DNA of 35,292 bases. Source: Ichthyophonus hoferi. Its lineage: Eukaryota; Opisthokonta; Ichthyosporea; Ichthyophonida; Ichthyophonidae. The DNA is taken from contig NAOQ01000258.1 of the NCBI GenBank assembly GCA_002751075.1, positions 63,140 to 98,431 on the forward strand. Direction: 5' to 3'. The notes below the pieces were generated by a model. The model did not search any database and had not been told where the DNA came from. It saw nothing but the letters and a program-made list of their open reading frames with translations. Made by a program: the position numbers and the translations under genes. Positions 23,401 through 35,292 of the stretch are shown one piece after another; position 1 is the first letter of the stretch, and each line of letters starts with the position of its first letter.

Positions 23401-23783
23401 TACGAGCCGAAGAAATCCCGGATGACCAAATCAGCAATCATCCTCCACAGCCTCTGGATGGACACCAGCTGCAAGTGAAACACCTTAACACCACACCTGG
23501 TCACACTCATAATGTGCCTTTTTACTTTGTGGTTCGGAAGGGGGAGCCGTTTGTAGAAACACGTCATCGGCTTATGGTGGAATCTGGGGCCAGAACTATG
23601 TCTAATTTTAAGCGGTGGCAGGTGCTTGTGCTGGTGGAAAATGGAGCCTATTGTGTGCAAGACGACACTGATATTTTGTACAATAAGGTAGCTGGCAAGG
23701 ATAATGCCTATATTGGCTTGGACCATGCTTCGCCTAGGCCTGTTGCTAGGCCAATACCCGTTTTAACAACCCCAGTTCCTTAA
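16951..23783 (+). CDS. USP7: Ubiquitin-specific protease 7 (USP7/HAUSP)
   Basis: Eleven exons join in phase: 16951-17476, 17872-18147, 18758-19136, 19481-19627, 20003-20176, 20298-20536, 20651-21122, 21322-21621, 21724-21930, 22062-22091, 22371-23783 (TAA), about 1390 residues against 1102 in human. USP7 is a mainly nuclear cysteine protease that removes ubiquitin from substrates such as p53 and MDM2 in animals. Order: Lys/Glu/Pro-rich N-terminal part, MATH/TRAF domain, USP catalytic domain, then ubiquitin-like HUBL domains. Catalytic Cys ([10 protein letters not shown]), His (HGGHYVAY) and Asp (YRFDDA) are present. MATH keeps the DWGF pocket residues. The match runs through EEIP and [14 protein letters not shown] near the C-terminus. 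Uncertain points: first exon, the exon at 22062, and the acceptor at 20651 versus 20660. The extra length comes from the N-terminal exon and a Ser/Thr-rich insert near 22590-22860. Confidence 0.94.
18206..18303. repeat. Degenerate GTATAGTGTATA simple repeat in USP7 intron
   Basis: Imperfect units of gtgtatagggtatatag type fill about 100 bases of intron 18148-18757. Closely similar simple repeat occurs at 1-60. Confidence 0.75.
18693..18717. other. Assembly gap (25 N)
   Basis: A run of 25 N inside intron 18148-18757, flanked on both sides by AT-rich tatagtatag simple repeat. The gap probably reflects collapse of this repeat in assembly, and the true length is unknown. No coding sequence appears to be lost, because the exons on both sides join in phase with an unbroken MATH domain. 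Confidence 0.98.
19171..19240. repeat. (TAGG)n/(TTAGA) tetranucleotide-like microsatellite
   Basis: Imperfect taggtagg/gttagata units lie just after the donor at 19137. The tract lies in a USP7 intron with no sign of function. Confidence 0.85.
20537..20650 (+). other. USP7: Probable GC-AG intron in USP7
   Basis: The exon must leave two bases over (phase 2) to join the downstream frame. The only donor giving this is ag|gcatgt, which resembles the common GC donor ag|gcaagt. The nearby GT at 20541 gives the wrong phase for every acceptor tried (20640, 20650, 20659). With acceptor 20650 the join reads [20 protein letters not shown]; with 20659, [17 protein letters not shown]. Confidence 0.65.
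21165..21228. repeat. Two-copy tandem repeat in USP7 intron
   Basis: ggttagtgattatctcacta (21165) recurs as ggctagtgatcgtctcactg (21203), a 38-base period with a few changes. It lies in intron 21123-21321. Confidence 0.7.
21651..21669. repeat. Small perfect hairpin in a short USP7 intron
   Basis: tgttatgt and acataaca, exact reverse complements, with a 3-base loop, inside the 102-base intron 21622-21723. It may be incidental. Confidence 0.5.
22371..23783 (+). other. USP7: USP7 final exon: HUBL domains and C-terminus, 470 codons
   Basis: One uninterrupted exon covers everything from STGDILSF (human MDGDIIVF) to the stop. It contains [10 protein letters not shown], then a Ser/Thr-rich insert of about 85 residues absent from human USP7 (about 22590-22860). 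It continues with [56 protein letters not shown] and [14 protein letters not shown]. It then ends in a Pro-rich tail. Human USP7 continues here with a basic, helix-like activating tail ending KAIKIHN; no counterpart is seen. Confidence 0.9.
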
Positions 23784-24058
23784 AGCTGAAGGGCATTATA
23801 TGTTGCAGAGTATATTTTTAAATAGAAAGGGTGTACATGTCGGGGACCTGCTTCGAATTCAACATAATCCTAGTAGCATGGTCAGACTAAGAGATAGAGC
23901 TATTTTACGTTTAGATTTTAGGTATTTGACTCACTAATATCAAATAGTGGGGTTGTAAGCACTCTGATATGGCCTTTGGTTGCAACTATGTGGGACTGGG
24001 GGTTGACACAACTCATTTGTAGTTTTTACAGTGTATATTACTTCCTAGAAGAGTACTT

Positions 24059-24064
24059 AATAAA
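24059..24064 (+). terminator. Candidate poly(A) signal of USP7
   Basis: AATAAA, 276 bases past the USP7 stop, and the first consensus hexamer I see on this strand after it. No downstream element was assessed. Confidence 0.5.
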
Positions 24065-26625
24065 ACCGGATCAAAAAAGCTGCGGGTCAGTAATTTAGCC
24101 TGTGTACAAACCCGAAATAATTATTGGGGCGCTTGCTATTAAGGCAACACAAACTTGGTGCCATTGGGAGCCATAGATAAGAAATTCGACTTGTAACCTA
24201 GTGTTATGTTATATGGATGAAGCTCTCTCTATGTAAGGCCATCTCTGGCTAAGGATTGAGTATTGTATGCGAGTTAGGTTGAATTTCTTGTCTGTAGTCA
24301 TGATTAGATATGATAGAATATACCTTGGAAGGAATTTATACAACCAATCCACTTATTGAACTAGGAAATAATCTGGCTGTTAGCCCGGGAGGATCGTTTA
24401 GAAGACATTGTGGTTTGGTTGGAATAGCTATAACTAATGGCTAATAAAGGTAATGCATCTATTCAGATCTTCTTATTTATTAGGCTCTTATCTCAAAGTT
24501 ACTATAACAATCGATAAATTATATTGTTCTCAGATGGCACACGGCAGTTCGTTAATGATTTATTTTCCAGGTCTAAAGATGCTGCGCCAAAATGTTCATT
24601 TACATAAATTTTTTCAAAGCCATCTTCAATCTTGGAGGTAATTAACGAAATAATGATAATAGTGGATATGGATGGTGACAAACTAGTACAATACGGGATA
24701 AGGAAGAATAGCATTAGCCTAAGAATATGTAATATGATATGGCAAGAGATAGTACTAAATAGGGGGTATGCAATTCCTCTCATGGTCCTTACCTATGCTC
24801 TTTTTTTGTCTTTATTATTAGAATCTATTTTAGCTAGCTCTGAAGTTTTAGCATAGTCATAGACAAAACATAATCTTATTGTGACTTAAACCAGGCCTAG
24901 GTTTGGAGGTAGATTACTCTCCATCACAGATACACTTAATACAGATAAAGTTGCAAAACCTTGTCACTTAGTTATTAGCTATTGCTTAATTAGACATACA
25001 ACACATGGTAACTTCTGTTAGTAGTATCTATCATAATATACACTGAAATATCTCAACAGCTTCAAGGTCTTTATTATGGAGGTTTATGTCTTCGAATATT
25101 ATTGAAGAGATACAAATCAATTTCTTCCATAGTCATTGGCAAGCTGTTCTACAGTGGGTTAGAATATATGTTCTGAAGGCCATTCATTTGTCCTTTGATT
25201 AGATTGGCTTTGTTTTGGATTTTTGCAACTTGGCTGCTTGTGTAGATAGAGACACAAACCCATTGAATGTACTTCATTACATATAATTTTTACCTCTTCT
25301 CTTCTTTATGTTAACCATTGTACTAATAACTGAAATTATAAATGATAAACAAAAGTACTATATTAAAATAGCTCAAACATTCCACATAACTGGTTCTGAA
25401 AAGGGATCTTGAAATGTTGTCAAGATGATTGTGTCATGATTCATTTCAATTTATAAGACTACGATGAACTGTTTAGAATTAATAACTCTAATCATATCTA
25501 TTGGCCAGGTTCAATTCCAACAATTACTAAAATCTAAAGCTTAATTGATTTGGTTCTGCACCTCTCATTAATGAAGTCAACTTTATAAGTACACATCCTG
25601 ACCCATTCAAATGGTAAAATATAAAAGACCAAATGGGGAACTTGAGTAAACATACAATAAATGCAATATAAATGTCTGGCTTAGCCGCAAGTACTGGTAC
25701 TAAACCGCTTAGATCGTCTATTAGATATATATACTAGGGCAAACTACTAATTTCTTCAAATGAAATAACTTTTTTAAGGTTTCATATCTAGGTTGAACTC
25801 GGTATTCCAACCTTCTGTACACTATACCTAAATCTTTCTCAGACAGGTCTAGAAAGACAAGCATACCTGTACACTATCACTGGAAAATTAACCCATAATC
25901 GATTGATTACAATTATAGTCATATTATAAAGATCATATACGCATTTAATGAACAGAAAGGAATGTGTTGGTTTTCTTTCTTGGGGGGCTGATAACCTTCA
26001 TTGTATTTTTGGGGTTTAGAGAAAAGGTTCTCTTTAAAAGGGCAACATATGTTGTGGCTTGCAGCACACTCTTCCCTGCGTTCATTTATGAAGAAACATC
26101 AACGTCGTACTGATGTTTTAATCAGCCGATCTTATGTACACTAAATTTTCTCACGTATTTATTACTAGGAACCTCTAAGTAGTTACGCCAAAGCCGTTAT
26201 CGGTATACTGTATCGTGACTATCAATGGAATCCCATGACTGTCTAGCTTTGAGCCTCAGGAGTCGTGTCTATTGTTTGGCAAATAGCAACTATTGAACTG
26301 GTACCGCTTATAATTTATCTACAGCTTCATACTTCACTTTATGCAAATATATTAATATAATATATTATTGATTTTCTTGGGATTCCTCTTAATAGATTTG
26401 ACCATATCTTACTAAGTACAGAACATGCACTATTTCAGCCAAATTGTATTGCTAAGACACGGCTAAACACTAAGTCCAACCAGCCTATGGCGGTCCCTCG
26501 AGAGAAAGGGCTAAACTACTTATGTCTGAAATCCTCAGTGCACAGAATTTTGACCGCACCTTCAATAAAAAATATTTATACATATATAATTGTATTGCAA
26601 AGACTAGCATGATGTAATATTTTGT

Positions 26626-26631
26626 TTTATT
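26626..26631 (-). terminator. Candidate poly(A) signal of the fumarate reductase gene
   Basis: AATAAA on the minus strand (TTTATT on plus), about 215 bases past the stop codon at 26846. Confidence 0.5.
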
Positions 26632-26845
26632 TGTAAAGATCTAGCCTAACCCTTCTTCATAATTAACCTATCTGAATGCTTGCCAACGTGTAGTTCTGGG
26701 TGGAACACAGGTGCGAAATAGAAAAGACAATTCAATTCGTAATAATATGTACAGTATAGTTAAAGGTCACAATCCCTAACCACAAATAATAGGTAGGACA
26801 TATAGTCTCCCTCATCTATAACACCTAGTTGCTATGCATGTTCTT

Positions 26846-31673
<4,828 letters not shown>

Positions 31674-32151
31674 CACAATATTATACTAACAAACAAATAA
31701 AGAAAAAGGGAATGGAATGTTGTTTCCAGTTGCTACTAGAAATAAATAAATGGATAGGCTCAGCCAGTTGTAACACTATTCTTATATTCAGGGCTAGATG
31801 TATATCGCAATCACATTTTCATTACCATTTTTGTTATCTGTCGGGGAAACATCGTAACTTTCATGCTTTTGCAATTACCTTTGAAATGATGAGAGAGTAG
31901 TCATAAAATTAATGTGCAAGCAATATTAATCTAACCGATTTTCATTTTTCATTTTCAATGGGGCCAATCATGGCTCGTCAAACTGTAATAGCCTGGCCCA
32001 TAATATAAAGTAGTATAACAGCCTTCAATATTTTACCCTTGGTTATACAGCTACACTCATATGTCATCAGATGCTCTAGTGAATGGTAATAGTGACTCTG
32101 ATCTTCTTTAGACTGACTACCGTTTAGTCTGAGATGTTGTAATTAGCATTT

Positions 32152-32301
32152 TTGTTGGGCGTTGAAGTTGGCTAGGAAGGTCTTGAAATGTTGAGGAACT
32201 TCTCCCTTTGTTTTCATTAAGTAAATGGTAACATAATGAAAACAAAGGGAGAAGTTCCTCAACATTTCAAGACCTTCCTAGCCAACTTCAACGCCCAACA
32301 A
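32152..32301. repeat. Perfect inverted repeat: 68-bp arms, 14-base loop
   Basis: 32152-32219 and 32234-32301 are exact reverse complements as far as I can read, separated by 14 unpaired bases (32220-32233). The match stops sharply at both ends. Arms are less AT-rich than the flanks. No target-site duplication is obvious. Perfect identity beside heavily diverged repeats implies a recent origin or active homogenisation. Confidence 0.95.
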
Positions 32302-33417
32302 TTCTTTTCTCTACTTAGCGTTGTATAGCACTATGGATGCGAGAGATCTGGGCTAAGATTAATGAATACAAACTCAAGAGCCAATGGTAGTATGGATATT
32401 ACAATAAATATATCATGATAATAGAATGCAGGCCAAGTATTTTCTAAGCATTAAGATAAATTATATATAGTATATCCCATAGTAAAGCATACAATATATC
32501 CCATAGTAACATATAGTAACAGATTTTTAAATTAATTCCTTATTTTATCTTACTATGAAAGCCAGTGTCTGCTCTGTTGAAACCTAGATCTTTATATGTG
32601 ATAAGCTAAAATAACACAATATTGTTACTAATATATAAACTTGATTGGCGATTCACCAGCATCAAAGAAGCAAATACCATCCTTCTTCCTAATTTGCTGT
32701 TTAGCCTAAATAACTACCAGTTTGTATTGATTTAGATATTGAGCCCCTTCTTCTGACTATCCTCTTACAGGGACAGCTATCATAATCTCTCTCTACCTAG
32801 AGTCTATTCTTACTCGTTATATCGGATTGCTGATTTGATTTAGATAGAATTTGACATTTATAACTTGAGACCACTTTACTCCTAACTACACTTAAGGTTG
32901 TGTAACTCTAGTATTGCTACAGCCTTCCTAAGCATACCAACAGAGAGAGTTTTAATGAATTTATCTGTTTTGTTATCCATATGATTTACATGATTAAGCA
33001 CAATGCCTCCTTGTTAATAACCCTTTCCTAGAAAAGGTAATTTCCCAAAGCAATTTGTTGTGTCCTGCTGCCTGGTATCAAGCTTTCAGTGATAATTACA
33101 GTGTTAGTGTTGTGTTTGATTTCATGTGCATACTGAAGTATTTCAGCTCCTATAACTTCAGATTAAGGTTTTAGCAGAAAACGGTATTATTTCTTTTATT
33201 AGTACTTGTTACAAGATCGTTAATTGCGATGGTACCTTTAAATCGTAAGTACTTAAAATTAAATGGCTCAAGATTAATTTGTTGCGTAATATCTTTCCAA
33301 CCTGGTAGATAGATTCGTTAATAGAACCTCTGTAAGTTGCGCCAACAAGATAGCAAAACTTGGATCAAGATATGATGAGAAACATGTATAAAAGAAAACA
33401 AAAGTTCATAATAAAGG

Positions 33418-33459
33418 CCCCCGTCGCAGACATTTTGCGACACCCTTGGGGGGACGGGG
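33418..33459. repeat. GC-rich island with two alternative stems
   Basis: gtcgca (33423-33428) pairs with tgcgac (33436-33441). ccccgtc (33419-33425) can instead pair with gacgggg (33453-33459). The two pairings share bases and exclude each other. The island stands out in very AT-rich DNA. Function unknown. Confidence 0.6.
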
Positions 33460-33589
33460 AAAAATACTATCCAAATTAAAAGACTGCTAACTAAGTACAT
33501 AAATTAAATAATTCAATAGAGCGAGGCAATAAATTCCAGCATAAACCTGAATCAGAATTCTAATAGTACTTTTATTGACTTGGATGTTA

Positions 33590-34000
33590 GCTAATGAGAA
33601 TAAATTAATTCAATGATATCACTAATTACATTTAAAGAGGGACTATATTTAGTGCAGTCTAGAGTGAAAATTACTATGGTTTTAAATAGCTCTTTGTTGC
33701 TTTAACCACAATTATAGAGGTTTATGGTACCCATGCTTTATGTCTAAAGTGAGTTTCATAGTGTTTTCTTGAATAGTCATTGAATGACATATCTGGAACA
33801 TGTTTCCAAGTAGTCCTACTGAGTGTACACTGGACAACTTGGGATTAGAATATATATATATGCTAAGCTCAATTGATCAAGTTTCCTAGTCAACCTGACT
33901 TTGGCTTGTACCCAGTAACTACTTAACCAGCATACACAAACTTGGTCTGGATCTGGATTATTGGTTGTAATTAATAAAAATAGGTTTACGTTCAAAAGAA
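33590..34000 (+). repeat. Dispersed repeat block A, copy 2
   Basis: Same orientation and landmark order as 6660-7030 (see that entry). Similarity is strong at ttaattcaat, tagtgcagtct, atggttttaa, atggtaccca, ttgaatagtcattg and ttaaccagcatacacaaa. Further short matches beyond the block (near 34878-34920 with 6180-6225, and near 34990-35012 with 7150-7175) hint at a larger, fragmented repeat. Confidence 0.75.
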
Positions 34001-34293
34001 ATGGCAGTAGTTATGACCGTGCATAGGATAGTCACACCATCTGGAATGCATGTCCCTATCTATATACATAAATAAGTTAGTACAATATATACCAAGATAG
34101 GATTTGTAGGACTTAGGGAAAAGAAACTCTGAGTGCGAGTTTTGCCTGACTCAAATGGCAATCATACTTAAAATAGTTAGGAGAGGAATATATCAGAATG
34201 TGTGAAAGCTGTGTTGGACTTTTACTAGAATCAGATGAAGCTTCAGCTCTGAGTGTGTTTGGGCGTAGTGGATGACAGAAATCAGACTATTCA

Positions 34294-34512
34294 TTAGTGT
34301 TCAAACTCTCTTCTAGATTCTTTGCAGTAGTTTGTATTTTTCCTATTATTAAGCCAACACAAAAACAATTTTTTAAAAATTTGGTGAACATAAACTAAAT
34401 AACCTTCCTCATCTGAGTGAGAGGTATTTTTGTTTTTCACTTTTTCTTGTGTGCTGTAATCTGAAGCACTAAGAATAGTGAAGGTAATGACTTTCTTTTC
34501 AAGAGGAAACAT
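34294..34512 (-). other. Coding-like frame related to the 4.5-kb repeat
   Basis: A 72-codon frame whose start (LEKKVITFTILSASDYSTQ) resembles minus-strand sequence at 4510-4608 (FEKEVYTFTCINYTDYNQ), both in DNA and in reading frame. This suggests both come from the same old dispersed repeat. No domain is recognised and the class is unknown. Confidence 0.35.
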
Positions 34513-35292
34513 TTTTTTAATGTATTTTAATTCTTTAACAAAGTTATTTTTTTTGTTTTAAACACAGCTAAAGACATTAGTAGCAAAGTAATATTTATTA
34601 GATTAATGTTTTCTAGTTAGAATCTAGTCCTGACTAAGTGTTTAGGGCTTTGTTTTACAGTGTTGAGTTTGTAGAGTATTTGGAAAATCATCAATATTTT
34701 ATCTTTAATAAATATATTTTGCATGCCTGGTAAATTACCTATAATAGTAATATTGAACCTAAACTAATGTTTCACTAACTTCTAGATGCATAAATTTTAC
34801 ACCAACCTGACTGCATAGTCGGATTTCTCTTTGCCTGCTGGACCTTCTCATGATTTTAGAAGCTTATGCAATATAGCTCTAAGATTTGACCACTAGAGGA
34901 AATACTAATTACTAAACCCAAAGAGAATATAACACTTCCGAATCTAAGCACTATAAGGTAGACAAGCCGAAAATGTAGTATTTTCAGACCCATTACCTTT
35001 AGTGGTGCATTATGTTTTACTCAAGATGCGTTAGACTAACAAACAGCATATATGCCATCATGTTAAAATACAATACACGCATTTATATATTGACCTAAGT
35101 TGTTACAACTCAAACTTAAACTATTGTACTAATTAGTCATAGATTTACTTAGACAAGTTTTATCTAGTATAGGGTATTACTATATCTTACATACACTTAA
35201 GATATATTTCTAAATAGAAATACAATAGTAACCAACTTATAAACACAACAATCGATAAATCGATAATAACAATATAAAAATAAACATACTGA

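Larger units (their letters stand above)
23784..26845. other. AT-rich region between the convergent 3' ends of USP7 and FRD
   Basis: About 3 kb without a supported gene. It holds candidate poly(A) signals of both genes. Around 24453-24856 several short open frames look mildly coding-like (for example DGTRQFVNDLFSRSKDAA), possibly decayed repeat DNA. No clear copy of block A or the inverted-repeat family was found here. Confidence 0.6.
31674..35292. other. AT-rich flank upstream of the fumarate reductase gene
   Basis: It should contain the promoter of the minus-strand gene; a CCAAT-type gattgg on the minus strand near 31967 is the only candidate and is weak. It contains the long perfect hairpin (32152-32301), the structured GC island (33418-33459), repeat block A copy 2 and a coding-like frame at 34294-34512. 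No exon chain was found. Confidence 0.6.

Noticed and set aside
23400-23726. 108-codon minus-strand frame
   Set aside because: Antisense shadow of the final USP7 exon, which has clear homology on the plus strand.
32152-32301. Calling the hairpin a microRNA gene
   Set aside because: The stem is perfect over 68 bp, unlike typical bulged miRNA precursors, and there is no expression evidence; it is reported only as an inverted repeat.

Overview
This is a eukaryotic, intron-rich window of about 35 kb with four recognisable protein genes. I rebuilt their exon structures by eye, from GT-AG (once probably GC-AG) borders, reading phase and remembered family alignments. The short introns, animal-like SLC39A9 and USP7, AT-rich intergenic DNA and an OSM1-type fumarate reductase suggest an early-branching animal or close relative. 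A sponge is my best guess, with low confidence. A run of 25 N at 18693-18717 shows this is a draft scaffold.

Layout: (1) 155-1194, + strand: last three exons of a probable PP2C-type (PPM) phosphatase-like protein whose 5' part lies outside the window. (2) 1195-9484: AT-rich intergenic DNA with old dispersed repeats, including a diverged inverted pair at 4610-5288. (3) 9485-14364, - strand: complete SLC39A9/ZIP9 zinc transporter, 9 exons, 304 residues. (4) 14365-16002: divergent intergenic region. (5) about 16003 or 16951 to 23783, + strand: USP7 deubiquitinase with an extra charged N-terminal exon, MATH/TRAF domain, USP catalytic domain and HUBL domains; the last 470 codons are one exon. (6) 23784-26845: AT-rich DNA between convergent 3' ends. 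(7) 26846-31673, - strand: complete soluble-type (OSM1/FRDS) fumarate reductase, 16 exons, 519 residues. (8) 31674-35292: AT-rich upstream DNA with a perfect 68-bp-arm hairpin and a second copy of a repeat block also found near 6.7 kb.

The genes alternate in orientation (PP2C> <ZIP9, USP7> <FRD). The two convergent gaps and the right flank are AT-rich and repeat-laden, while gene bodies are clearly richer in GC. The four genes belong to unrelated pathways (phosphatase, zinc transport, deubiquitination, fumarate reduction); nothing suggests a cluster or operon. I found no RNA genes, CRISPR array or intact autonomous transposon. The observations most worth checking are the perfect hairpin at 32152-32301, the USP7 C-terminus without the known activating tail, the OSM1-type fumarate reductase, an intronic G-run tract and the diverged inverted repeat.
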